From Hofstenia miamia (taxonomy: Eukaryota > Xenacoelomorpha > Acoela), in assembly GCA_004352715.1 (NCBI GenBank), contig SCFE01000032.1, forward strand, positions 1,280,652 through 1,344,651: a stretch of 64,000 bases of DNA, written 5' to 3'. Under the pieces are notes generated by a model. The model worked only from the letters and a program-made list of their open reading frames with translations, was not told the DNA's origin and did no database searches. Made by a program: the position numbers and the translations under genes. Positions 1-10,338 of this stretch are shown here, one piece after another; the stretch's first letter is position 1; the number at the start of each line of letters is the position of its first letter.

Positions 1-240
1 ATCACGTACACGATGATTCAGTTCCTCGTGGTTATCATTTTTTGGCCTGCCACTAAATATTCTTAGATCTGTTGTGGTGTTTCTTCCGTCTTTGAATTCT
101 TTCACATAATGTTGCACAGTTCTAACTGAAATAACATTTCCAAAAATTTTCACTATATCATCATGTATAACCGTAGATTTTTCACCAAGTTGATGTCGCA
201 CACATACGTAAAAACGAAGACTTTGAGAATCGTAGTTCAT
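1..240 (-). pseudogene. mariner-like transposase, N-terminal part, cut by window edge
   Basis: An open frame starts at ATG 240 and runs without a stop to base 1 (80 codons), so it is truncated by the window and not necessarily broken. The residues VISVRTVQHYVKEFKDGR, followed shortly by FSGRPKND, match the second helix-turn-helix and the SGRP linker that precede the DDE/D catalytic domain in mariner-type transposases. Family knowledge: this region binds the element's terminal inverted repeats. The catalytic domain lies outside the window, so activity cannot be judged. It might instead be a host gene derived from mariner. I saw no convincing terminal repeat on its 5' side. Confidence 0.65.
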
Positions 241-325
241 CTTTGTTTAGAATCAAAATTGTGTGTGGCGGAAATAATTTTGTTGATAAGCAAGTTGAAC
301 GAAACTCACGCGTGTTTTAAACAAA

Positions 326-348
326 ATGTTGTGTTTAAAACACAACAT
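326..348. repeat. perfect 23-bp palindrome
   Basis: Two 11-bp arms (ATGTTGTGTTT and its complement) surround a central A. It sits about 90 bp upstream of the mariner-like ATG. No function can be assigned. Confidence 0.5.
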
Positions 349-483
349 ATTTGTTATAAAATACAATTGTTGTTGTTACGTGTTAAAAAACGCAAAGTAT
401 TTTGGTCTGAGCCAATAGATGTAATCTTTGAAATGTATTCTTTGCTTATTCAGTATGTTGGTCCGTTCTAATTTCTTTAAGTA

Positions 484-1425
484 TCATGCTTCCCCTATTT
501 TTGTATTGTTAGTTTTTATAATGATGTTAACATTGTCTTTTTCAATTACATGATGGTGTTGAAATATTTCAGTATTTAAATGTCCATTAATATGCTCTTT
601 TATGCGCTTCCCGAAATGGCGTCTTGTTTCTCCAATGTACAATTTGTCACATTGATATTTATAAACTATTGAAGAAACTAAGTCTACGGGAATGTGGTCT
701 TTGTTTTTAAAAAGATGTTCGGTTTTCAAAGTACTAAAAATTGGAATAATTCTTGATCTTACGAACTTTTTATTGACATTTACTAAGTTCTTTGACAATT
801 TCTTGATATTCTTCTCTATATATGGAAGTTTCCAATATATTTTTTGCTTCTCTTGGTCTTGCAATGATTGAGTCATTAACTTTGTTTCATTATCTAGTGA
901 TAATTTTCTTAATTAATTTATGCAGATAACCATTTTTTTAAAAACTGTGTACAATGTGTCAAGTGCTGATGTTAGAACTTTGTAATCAGATGATATTGCA
1001 TAAATTCTTTTACAAATTGCTTTGACGCTGTTGATTTTATACTTCTTGTCACAATAAGATGTAAATGGTATGTACGAGTTGGTAATTTTGAAGTGATAAC
1101 TTGAAGAAAAAGTTGTATGATGATTTGAAATTTAAGTATCTAGAAATATTAGTTTGTTGTCAATTTGATTTTCCATTGTAAATTGAATTTCAGTCATTTG
1201 ATTGTTTAAATATTTTAAAAAATTATTTGCTTCATCTTGGTTACTAAACACAGCAAAGATATCATCAACATATCGTTTATAAAATAGAAAATCATGATTA
1301 GTAAAATTTCTTTCAATAATGTAATAATGTAATAAGGTTTTCACAATTCACTTTGTTAAATAATCGAATGCTATGTCTGTCAATATTCTCATATATGACA
1401 TTTAAAATGGAGTAAACAATTTTGC
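484..1425 (-). mobile_element. Penelope-like retroelement fragment (RT plus GIY-YIG endonuclease)
   Basis: Read on the minus strand, 1344-1132 encodes the reverse transcriptase core with FLFYKRYVDDIFAVF, which holds the YVDD catalytic box. The upstream residues ILTDIAFDYLTK then a stop extend it to about 1425. Downstream, 876-484 encodes KLPYIEKNIKKL and later a Y...LYIGETRRHFGKRIKEH block typical of a GIY-YIG nuclease. The order RT then GIY-YIG endonuclease is diagnostic of Penelope-like elements. Stops at about 1353, about 1131 and between the two parts show it is inactive. The N-terminal RT motifs and terminal repeats are missing, and an N at 1491 may mark where it was cut. Confidence 0.8.
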
Positions 1426-1490
1426 ACTATTTCAGTAAACACACATAGATTAGGGTGTCCCAAAAAACCCAACCTTCTCCGATTTTGCTA

Positions 1491-1491
1491 N
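1491..1491. other. single-N assembly gap
   Basis: One undetermined base lies between the Penelope fragment and a stretch ending in CGCCCCTG (about 1635) that resembles a DNA-transposon terminus. Two other isolated Ns (2390, 46730) are flanked by duplicated sequence, so isolated Ns here probably mark contig joins. Confidence 0.6.
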
Positions 1492-1781
1492 TGTTAGAAA
1501 AATTTTAAAACTAAGGTCTTGAAATGCATTTCTGGAGTCTATTTTCAAGAATTTCATTGCCCTGCACCCCACATTTGGTCACTCAGTTGATCATGACTAC
1601 AATGCCCCACTCAACAGAAAATCCTGCATACGCCCCTGTATTAAGGTGATATTAGTAAGATTACCCTGTCCAGGGTGTATTATACTGTTTTAATAAGTCT
1701 ACTATATTTAAATTCTTACATGCAGATATACATACTATTCTTAAAAAGAATTGCATGATCATTGTATGAATAGCCTGAATA

Positions 1782-2048
1782 TTATATAAAAGTTTTCATA
1801 CTTTTCTTAGCATGAACAGTCTGTTCTTTATAAGAATAGCACTGATTATTTATAGTCAGCAAAGAATTAATAAGAATAGTACTTTTAAAAGACATGGGTT
1901 GCCATTGAAAATCATTTTTAGACTTTAATGAATTTGACATATTTATGGCGTTTTTAGCAATATCAGGAATAAAACTCTGATAGTAATTAAAAAATCCAAG
2001 TATACATTGGTTAAAAAACATTTGTGCTGAAATATTTTTGAAATCCAA
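1782..2048 (-). mobile_element. Ty3/gypsy retrotransposon fragment (RT/RNase H connection)
   Basis: The minus-strand frame encodes CILGFFNYYQSFIPDIAK, then a (F)QW block and LTINNQCYSYKEQTVHAKKS. This is the LGxxxYYRxFIPxxA region linking reverse transcriptase to RNase H in Ty3/gypsy polyproteins. Only about 88 codons survive. No RT YxDD box, integrase or LTRs were recognised around it. Confidence 0.65.
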
Positions 2049-2190
2049 TGTCGTTTGACGCCCTGGACTTGAGATTTAAGTTTTCGATATTGAGCTTTTG
2101 GCTGAAAATAAGCTGAAAATTGCATATCTCAAAAACTACTTTACATAGAAACCTGGTTGATTGCTTATTCGAAGCAGAAGATATGATTTC

Positions 2191-2590
2191 CTATCTCACT
2201 TTAATCATTTATGCAGGCTAAATGCTCAAATTTTCGAGATATTGCCAAAAAACACTTTTTTCTACAATCGAGTTTAGCTCGCCACACTATGGTTCAAACT
2301 AAACAACTTCCTTCGACGTTATATAGTGCATAGCTGCCACCATCTTTTTCTATTTAGGATTTTATTTTGCAGGTTTTCTATTTAGATTTNCTATCTCACT
2401 TTAATACATTTATGCAGGCTAAATGCTCAAATTTTCGAGATATTGCCAAAAAACACTTTTTTCTACAATCGAGTTTTGCTCGCCACACTATGGTTTAAAC
2501 TAAACAACTTCCTTCGACGTTATATAGTGCATAGCTGCCACCATCTTTTTCTATTTAGGATTTTATTTTGCAGGTTTTCTATTTAGATTT
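2191..2590. repeat. 200-bp direct duplication around a single N
   Basis: Bases 2191-2389 and 2391-2590 are near-identical copies. They differ by one inserted base early on (TCATTT versus TACATTT) and two substitutions (TTTAGCTC/TTTTGCTC, GGTTCAAAC/GGTTTAAAC). The N at 2390 sits exactly between them. The likeliest reading is an uncollapsed overlap of two contig ends or haplotypes rather than a biological tandem repeat. Confidence 0.85.
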
Positions 2591-2819
2591 AGTGTTACTA
2601 AAAACTATGTAAAGAGTTAGGCAGAACGATTCCAGCTGGGGAGGTGTTTACGTATGTTCTGATAGCATGAACACCCGCAACAAAGTTACATTTTGGCCAT
2701 TTGACTATATGTCATCAATGAAGAATTTGTAACTTATAATAAGAATTTAAATATATAACCCATTTTCTCAAACCATATAAAGAAAGTTGAAATCTTAAGA
2801 TATTAACACATCTATTTGC

Positions 2820-3110
2820 CAAAATGCTCTCATGCAGTGGCAAACATTTGGTAAACGAGTGATGCAAAATATTTGTTGGCAATAGCGTACGAAAATTGAT
2901 TTTGAGTACTATCTTAATAGGGGGCATTAAAATAGGTCTGCTTACTTTGTCGTTTCAAAGCAATGCGCATTGTAGTGCTGCTTTTCTTCAAGGGAAATAT
3001 TTAATAGATTTTTGAGCAATTAACCTTCAGATGAACAAAATACATGGGTAAATTGAGCGCAATTTGCCTAAAATTCATAAAGTATTTTGTTCGAAAGAAA
3101 ACATCAGCAT
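2820..3110 (-). mobile_element. decayed retroelement-like repeat, copy 1
   Basis: The minus strand encodes NISLEEKQHYNAHCFETT near 2985-2935. This resembles NISFEERQLYNACCFTMQK at about 55030-55085 on the plus strand, and nucleotide similarity continues on both sides (for example the CAATTTTCGTA block). The two are copies of one dispersed repeat. The other copy carries an RT-like stretch just upstream, hence the class call. The frames are broken. Confidence 0.4.
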
Positions 3111-3332
3111 AATGCCCATTGGTTCACCATAAAGAAATATTTCGAAGCAAAAAATGCAAGTCCATTTAGCAAAAATCGTTAAAAATATTATTTATTCCAT
3201 GTATTAAGATAGCACCCTAATCGATTTTAGTAAGCCATCGGGCGACAAATATATTTGCCAGAAAGAAAAATTTTGTATAATCAATTTTTTTAACATTCGG
3301 ACTACTTAAATTGTAATCAAATTCTCTCTTAC

Positions 3333-3516
3333 CTGGGATAAGACAATCAGACATTCGAAAACCCATTTGTTCAGCAATAATTCCCATTTTTGCAGACAAT
3401 TTGCTCAAGATCCAAAGAGGCAAAATGAAAACCATGGCGCCGAGATCGAAATGGATTTTAAAACGCAAATGAAAGAGGAGACAGTTTTCTATTATGCGGT
3501 ATTTTGCATTTAGCAT
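3333..3516 (-). CDS. putative exon of an unrecognised gene
   Basis: The minus-strand frame encodes a hydrophobic stretch (DLGAMVFILPLWILSKL) followed by EQMGFRMSDCLIP. It ends at a textbook splice donor, CCCAG|GTAAGAG, with the GT at 3332-3331, leaving a split codon (phase 1). The frame is open upstream past the ATG at 3516 to about 3546, and no clear acceptor is visible, so the 5' boundary is uncertain. I do not recognise the protein. The hydrophobic run suggests a membrane segment. It could be a chance frame or a transposon piece. Confidence 0.3.
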
Positions 3517-3546
3517 ATCAATTATTAGCTTGCGAGTAGTGGGTAT

Positions 3547-6500
3547 ACTTCAAAGAAATGCCAAAATGAATCTGTCACAAAATAATTTTTGTTGAAATTC
3601 CTTTTGCAATTTCAACAAAATGCGTTTACATACAATTACTACAAATTGATGAATTAATAAATAATGAGGGGTGTGGCAAAAAGATGTGAATATTCATACA
3701 AACTATGAATAAATTTAGAGTGTCGTCTGTAGTATTCCACTGTTGGAAAAACTACATGTAGTATATTGAAATAATCATGTATTTATTGTTAAAGAATTTG
3801 TTATGTACACTATACTACTAGTATTTTTGTGGAATAATTCACAACAGTATTAAATTTCACTATAATTCTGGTTATTACCCAGAAATTGCTTTATATTTAA
3901 CCAGTCTTTACAAATGTTTCCCATTTATTTTTAAACATAAATGACTGCACTTGAATGAAATAAAATGTATGTATTAGCTTGCCGGAATAAAAATGTTACT
4001 TGTCATCATCATTTTGTATTAAAGATGGAAGTTGTGGCTGTACTAAAATATTTCATTTATAAAATTTTGTGTTAAATTATTTATCACATTTATTGATTTT
4101 CATTAACATAAAGACGTTTCTCTGCAGAGTTTGTCAGGACATTCATATATAACTTTCATTTATTACAAACTTAAATGTTGGAAGAATTATCTTTACGTAC
4201 AGGAGGATATAAATGAACAGTAGAAGTCATCTTGTCAAATGATGTTTATTGATGTGTATTCTATATATTGTGTAGTCTTTTACGCAAATAGTAAAGTTTA
4301 TCTTTCAACTACATAATGTAATTTGTAGAATACCTTAAAATGGGTATTTACGTGCGATATTAAATAAAACACAAAAACAAAACCATTAATGGTTCAAATA
4401 CGGAAAATGTGAATATACAATAAAGAATAGTTGAATTTAAGTGTACGTACGTCTGGTTTTTCGTTTTTGAAAATTTATACTAATACTGTCATGAAGTTTG
4501 CATTTTGTTCAATGCCTATAACGTAAAGATATCTTCATTTTAGCGTATTATTCAGTTTTTACAACGATTCAAGTGGTGATGGTTGTATTTATTCAACAAC
4601 GTAAGCTATTTTTGCATTTTAATAAGTTAATATTACTAACTTTGTTTCATGTGATTACGAATTAATATAAAAATTTCGTAATTTTTGTACACATTTAATA
4701 TCTTTGCTAACAAAAATTTGTATTAAACTTGTTGAAAATCAATTTTTAAGGGAGAATTATTTCTAAGCACTCATCAATCTGAAAGCATCGTATAGAAAAT
4801 CGATCCAAAAAACAAAACTAAAAACATTACAAAATCTAATGTCAATTTTTTCTTTCACATATTTTGATTATTAGCGTTGTCTGGGATATTATTTCAAGAT
4901 CTATGCATTTAGGAACGTAAAGCGGAAGGTCAAATGTGTTAAAACCATAACAAAAGGAAAAGGGTCAGATGTATTAAAAATACATCAAAGCTAGAGCTAA
5001 ATCTAGTAATAACTCTCAAATAGTGGAAAAATACTTGGAAATCCAAAATATATTAGCATTCTCTCCAATGTTATGCCTTAGAAACTCTAACAAGGTCAGA
5101 TTTAGTTTTAAAAATTCTCAATCTCTATATGATTTTAAACGTTTAATAGGGAAATTGAGTTAAAATCCGGTTTTCCAAATTGCATATTGCGAGATATACA
5201 ATTTATTATTGAATACAATGAGTAAGCCGCCTTGAAAAAGTATTTAATTCTTTTATCCGCTTCTGATAATTGTAATTTATGTTATTTATTTCTATATTTA
5301 TAAATATATCACTCTATCTAATATTTAAAAAATATTCCTAAGTTGTTTTAATACCTAATGTACAAAATGTAGTTTAAATCATTTAACGATTGCTGTTGTG
5401 TTTTTATATTCTCATAAACAATTACAAGTATATATTAAATAGATTAATTGTTTTAAGTACTCAACGTATGTTTAGATTTATTTTATATAGCTTCGATAAT
5501 CATTTTCAATTTAAAAATTTTGCTTCTTTTCACTTTAAGATATATATCGTGTAGAATTACTTTAATATAACCATAATCATTTTTCGATTTCATGAGCTCT
5601 CAATGCTATTTTGCAAACTGTGTACGGGTGTGTTTTGTAAAATCAATAAATTTAATCATTTTTGCGTAAATGTATTTTTTATGAAAATGTGGTAGTCTTT
5701 TCAATTAATAAATGTTTCGCGAGTTTCATGACATTTAACTCATTCGTTTTTGAAATGTATTCATTTGTTATTATCAAAAATTACTCATTGACTGAAGAAA
5801 AATGGGAATGTTAACACTTTGATTATTGTAAAGCCGTGTAAAGCATTAAAAGTGTTTAAAAATTTGGAGTTTCGCTTTTCTGCTTTGTAGATCAATCCAT
5901 AAATGCAAATGTTAGGAATAATGTTAGCAACAATTTTTATATTCCTTTTCTTTAGGGTTTATGCAATACGTGTTCTATTGTTGTTGTTTTAAAATAGGTC
6001 ACCCAAAGCATGAAAAATTAAAACTGAAAATTAAAGCCTGTAAAAGCAATTATCTTCACACATAGACTTCGGAATTTAACTTATAAATTTAAAATGTAAG
6101 AATTTTCGTTTTTTTTTTAAAACTTGATCAAATTTTAGAATTAAGATCTCATTTTGAAATTGTTGGACGGAATTTTTCAGTTACCAAAGAAGACGGTGCT
6201 ATGTTTTGTTCATTTTGCTATTGAAACAGATTATAACACTTTTGAGGAATAGAGAGATTCAAAATATTAAAACTTGGAACATAAGTGTCCACAAATTACC
6301 TGATCTAGTCAACAAACAAGATTATTAAAATTATATACTACCTTTTCCGTCGGCCAACAAAAAAAATTTAAAAGTTTATGTGATTATTGACGCAGAAAAC
6401 TAATGAAACACAGTTTAAATTTTTATTCCGTCCAACAAAAAAATAGTAGTAAACCAAAAAAACGTTTTTTCTGACACTTTATATATGTATAATTTGAAGG

Positions 6501-6643
6501 ACGATGTCTGTAGAAACTACCTTTGAAATATTATCATTGATTATTGCTCATTTCGATGGTTCACTTTATAAATTACTTATTAAATTATGTCGACCATTTT
6601 CTTTTAGTTAATTCCATGTTTTAAGGCATTTTTTCTCACACAG
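3547..6643. other. AT-rich stretch without recognisable genes
   Basis: No coding frame is supported on either strand. The stretch holds one member of a dispersed repeat pair (4260-4515) and several short phrases of the type CCGTC(C/G)(G)CCAACAAAA (about 6346 and 6428) that recur near 7520-7550 and 7878. Confidence 0.6.
4260..4515 (+). repeat. ancient dispersed repeat, copy 1
   Basis: This resembles 8215-8475. Shared blocks in the same order are TAGAAT..CTTAAAAT, TTATGTGCGATA versus TTACGTGCGATA, the AATAAAGA.TAGT block, GT(G)TA.GTACG and CATTTTGTTCAATG. Divergence is high, so the duplication is old. Confidence 0.55.
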
Positions 6644-7033
6644 CAATGTAATTTAGCTTGTCATTTTTATAAGAACAATTCTCAAATATGCGAGGTGTAT
6701 CGTCAATCAGCAATGAGCAATAGTGACAACAGAGAAAATGAGAGATTAAGAAAGCAGACGTGGAGGGAAGCTTTAAAAAAACACAGAATGCTACAAAAAT
6801 CACCTCGAAGCAGACTCTCTGAGAAAGCATCATTCAAAATTGGTAAAATCATTTCCCCAAAAATCATCTTCAAGCAGCCAAAGTACATCAACAGTTCATC
6901 AAGTTCGCAATCCCAACCTGTAAAATTAGCAACAGCCGCACCGCTACAATGGTATGCTAATGGGAGAGATGTGGTGGTATGTGGTCATGAAAGTGGTGGC
7001 GTTGTTATTAAACATGTTTTGCTGTTTACATAG
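6644..7033 (+). CDS. putative terminal or internal exon, protein not recognised
   Basis: A good 3' splice site (TTTTTTCTCACACAG) ends at 6643. From there one frame is open to the TAG at 7031-7033. It encodes about 129 residues, including NRENERLRKQTWREALKKHR and KSPRSRLSEKASFKIGKI, then a serine-rich piece. The composition is basic and polar, unlike the surrounding low-complexity frames. Possible internal donors occur at ACAATG|GTATGC (about 6951) and GTGGTG|GTATGT, so the exon may end earlier. If it is internal, the last residues are intron. No partner exons were found within several kb. Function unknown. Confidence 0.4.
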   Translation, partial: QCNLACHFYKNNSQICEVYRQSAMSNSDNRENERLRKQTWREALKKHRMLQKSPRSRLSEKASFKIGKIISPKIIFKQPKYINSSSSSQSQPVKLATAAPLQWYANGRDVVVCGHESGGVVIKHVLLFT

Positions 7034-8210
7034 CTGGCGAGGAATTGATTCAATGTCCAGGCCTTTGTGAACAGTGACTCTATGAGGAATGTTTTTATAA
7101 TTAACTTTTATTTACTTTGTCACTGAGGTTCCAATTTTTATATTTTCAATGCTTTGAATTATCTAATCGTTTTAAAATTAGAAAAGTTTGTCAGACAGAA
7201 TTTATTTTTAATGACCAGTTTCCCTTTGAAGAAGAAGCCTCATAAGGCTTAGTTTGCCTAAATGAAATTTAATTTATATAAAGAAAATGTTATTACAGAG
7301 AAATAACTTTGTCTTAACCGTAAATGCAGTTATTTACGCTAACTTTGTAACAAACTTGATTTTCATTATTAGACGGAAATTGCTTGTTTTCTCAATTGAA
7401 ACAGATAATTCGTCATATTTTCAAACTTTACACGTAATTTACTTGATGTCATCATCTAGAAACCTTATAAACTGATTTTTTCAACAGGTTTCAACATGGT
7501 GTGAAAAGTCAACATTGATTCCGTCCGACTATTCCGTCCAACAAAAAATGACTTTTTTAAAATGAGCTCACTTTTTAGAACAACTTTAATATTGTATTAG
7601 TTTTTTGATGTTCATCTTTGTAGTATAGATTCATGTTCATGTTGATTATTTCATAATATTGTATTTAATCTTTTTTCGATAGTATGAGAAAAAAACTTTC
7701 AAAATATGTGAAATCTGATTGACAATATCAGTTTTTTATATTTTTTAAAGCATAAAGTTAAAATTAAATCTCTTGTTTTCTTTAACGATAATATTTGGTA
7801 TATACAAATATGAAAAAAGAAAAAAACATGGCTAATATACCACATTTGTTTTAATGAGGCTCTAACTTATCGAATTTCCGTCCGACAATTTATAGCTAAT
7901 ATAAAAACAGCGACTATTATCTAATTTTCTCAGAATTATGCATCTCATGAGCGTTTTGAAAATTCATACAATATATTATTTTGAAAAGCAAGTAAAGATA
8001 ATCATTTTTTACGTTAATGCACTTCGTGTCAAGCCGAGAATTTTATTTGTTGTAAGATATTGTTCTTTTAGTTGACATCTCATAAACATTTAATACTATT
8101 TGGGAAAGCAAACAACTTTTTATTATGTAAAAACTAATAAATATATCATTTCCAACCACATGTACTTTCTGTGAAACAATGCAAACTATTGTTAAACATT
8201 GATTGTATTC
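7034..8210. other. AT-rich stretch, nothing recognised
   Basis: No supported coding frame, RNA gene or transposon terminus was seen. A few TTCCGTCCGAC/TCCGTCCAACAAAAA phrases recur here and upstream. Confidence 0.5.
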
Positions 8211-8214
8211 AATG

Positions 8215-8475
8215 TATTGAAATATTTACTTTTTTTCTCAGTATTTATAAGGTTTATGTTTTAAAATTCATAAACTATTATACAACTGCAAGTACTTTAA
8301 CAATCATTGATTTATAGAATGTCTTAAAATTTATATTTATGTGCGATAAATACGATAATAAAATTTGAATTTGCAATAAAGATTAGTCGTATTTATGTGT
8401 ATGTACGTTTTTCTTTCTCGTTCTTGAAAGTTTATGCTAATACCGTCATTAAATTTTCATTTTGTTCAATGATGA
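8215..8475 (+). repeat. ancient dispersed repeat, copy 2
   Basis: Diverged counterpart of 4260-4515 in the same orientation, ending at the shared CATTTTGTTCAATG block. Confidence 0.55.
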
Positions 8476-8500
8476 AAAGATATTTTAATTTTAACACTAA

Positions 8501-8663
8501 ACTAAGAGAAAGGAAAAACTTCGGAAAAAAATCTAACTCACAAACGAGGAAAAGCCAAAAACTATGTAAACTCAAAGAAAGGAAAACCTCGAAATAAAAT
8601 ATAAGTCACAAAAGTGGAAAAGCAAAATACTGTATAAACTAAGAGAAAGGAAAACGTTTCTAT
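8501..8663 (+). repeat. degenerate tandem repeat, 68-69-bp unit, about 2.4 copies
   Basis: Units start at 8501, 8570 and 8638 with ACT(A/C)A(G/A)AGAAAGGAAAA. The second half of the unit contains ACTCACAAA(A)CGAGGAAAAGC or a close variant. No coding role is apparent. Confidence 0.7.
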
Positions 8664-8779
8664 CATTTACATAAGTTTATAAATTGGGAAAAACATGTGA
8701 TAATAACTGAGATATTTGCAACTTGTGAAAAAAAATTTTGTGTATTGAAAGAATTCTAGTATCTTATGATTTGAACAGG

Positions 8780-8966
8780 TTTTATTTAATCGTGATAAAT
8801 GTTAGAGTGATTTAAATTTCATGTTTTAAAATTTGAGTGAAAAAAATGAATAAAGTGGAAAAGCCATGGAAATGTCTACAAATGTGCAAAAAGTGACGAA
8901 CCATATAAAGTGAAAAAATGTGTTATTTAATTGTGATAATTGTTAATGTGATTTAAATTTCATGTT
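8780..8966 (+). repeat. 45-bp sequence repeated at a 141-bp interval
   Basis: TTATTTAATCGTGATAAATG... at about 8780 and TTATTTAATTGTGATAATTG... at about 8921 both run into GTGATTTAAATTTCATGTTT. Between them lie short AAAGTGGAAAAGCC phrases like those of the tandem repeat just upstream. Confidence 0.6.
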
Positions 8967-8998
8967 TGGTAGATAACAATCTTTACGATTGGATACAT

Positions 8999-9257
8999 TT
9001 TGGCACTTGAACAATGGGAATAGATAAAACCACGTAATGTTGACCTTGCCTGTGAAGAAGTACAACTAGGTGCACACAGCGGCATAATGGAATTTCACAT
9101 GGCTGTATTGTTTTTATAATTTGTTACATTTTGACATTTCATTTGAACAATGGGAATAGATAAAACTTTGTAATGTTGACATTGTCTATGAAAGCATGCT
9201 ACTTTGTATATGTATGAATATACACAACCGGTATAATGGAATTTCACATTGATGAAA
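8999..9257 (+). repeat. diverged tandem duplication, about 125-bp period
   Basis: GAACAATGGGAATAGATAAA, then GTAATGTTGAC, then CATAATGGAATTTCACAT occur at about 9009-9100. They recur in the same order at about 9144-9257 as ATAATGGAATTTCACATTG and related blocks. It forms one locally expanded repeat block with 8.5-9.0 kb. Confidence 0.65.
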
Positions 9258-10338
9258 GAACTATGCTGAAGTATTTCAAACTTTTTGGTGACTTTTTTTT
9301 ATAATTAAATCTCAGACATTGTTTTGATATTTAAGGCTTTTTTGCAATATTATTTCTAATTAGTTTTACAGATATTTCTTTTAAAAACGTAATCAATGTT
9401 ATTTTAATGAATTGCTGCGAATTTAAATGTCTGATGTTAAATTTATGATATACTTTATTATAAAAAATACGTCGTTTGTTTTTTAATGCACATTTTTAAT
9501 TGAATTTGTTAAACTTTTAATTGTCATGTATTTTATACTGTGATCTATCACTTCATTTGACTTGTTTATTTGTCATTAATTTAGATAATATACCGTGTGA
9601 AATTCAAAACGTGCAAATACAGATTGCGTGTTTCCTACAGCATTCCCCTCCCAACATGACGGGTTTGACGAATATTAACATTGTTCATTGAACTGTAAAT
9701 GAAATTCGCTTTATTAACTTTATCATTTAGAAGTGCATTTTATATTTTTTTTGTAAATAAATTTATTATTTACAAATGTTCGTTTTTTTCTGTATGGTGA
9801 GAGTATGCATCTGTAAAAGTAACATGTATTTATATTTATTTTTGAAAATTATTTATTTAATTTGTATAAAAAAATTGTTACATTTTGAACAATAGATTGC
9901 TACAATCCTAATCTCATGGGATTTTCGAAATTATTAACATCTATGTACAAAAAAAATTTAACCAATAGACTGCAAACAAAATTGTTTGTCAATAAAATAG
10001 AACATATTCCAATGATGTCAGAGATACACAGACGGCCAAAGTATACAATTATATCATTGCAATGCCCGCTAGGGTCAAAGGTCAAGTGTACTGCGTCCTT
10101 CACTGGGCCATTACTACTGTAAGCAATTGCTGGGACAGATAAATAAAATCTGAATACCAATAATATACTATAAATTTAAGATGTGTGTTTACTGTAAAAT
10201 ATTAAATGTCAATCTGAATTTCAATATATTATAAAAAGCAAACTAATATTTAAATTTCCCGCATTTTTCAAATAAAGTGCAGATGATTAGTATTAACGGC
10301 CAAAACGCACTTAATTTCCTTAAAAATTTCTGCAATCA
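9258..10338. other. AT-rich sequence downstream of the transporter exon
   Basis: No supported gene. Part of it should be the 3' UTR of the minus-strand transporter. A small, less AT-rich patch at 10025-10130 contains AGGGTCAAAGGTCAAG, which resembles a DR1 nuclear-receptor site but may be part of a common dispersed repeat. Confidence 0.4.

Noticed and set aside
163-471. Plus-strand 102-codon frame
   Set aside because: It partly overlaps the mariner-like transposase on the other strand, has no motif and reads through a palindrome; treated as a shadow.
1448-1643. TAGGGTGTCCC and CGCCCCTG as the two ends of one transposon
   Set aside because: They are not complementary to each other and an N separates them; they more likely come from different elements.
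10068-10085. AGGGTCAAAGGTCAAG as a DR1 nuclear-receptor site
   Set aside because: Only one site, downstream of a coding exon; similar motifs are common in dispersed repeats of invertebrates. Not enough to call regulatory.
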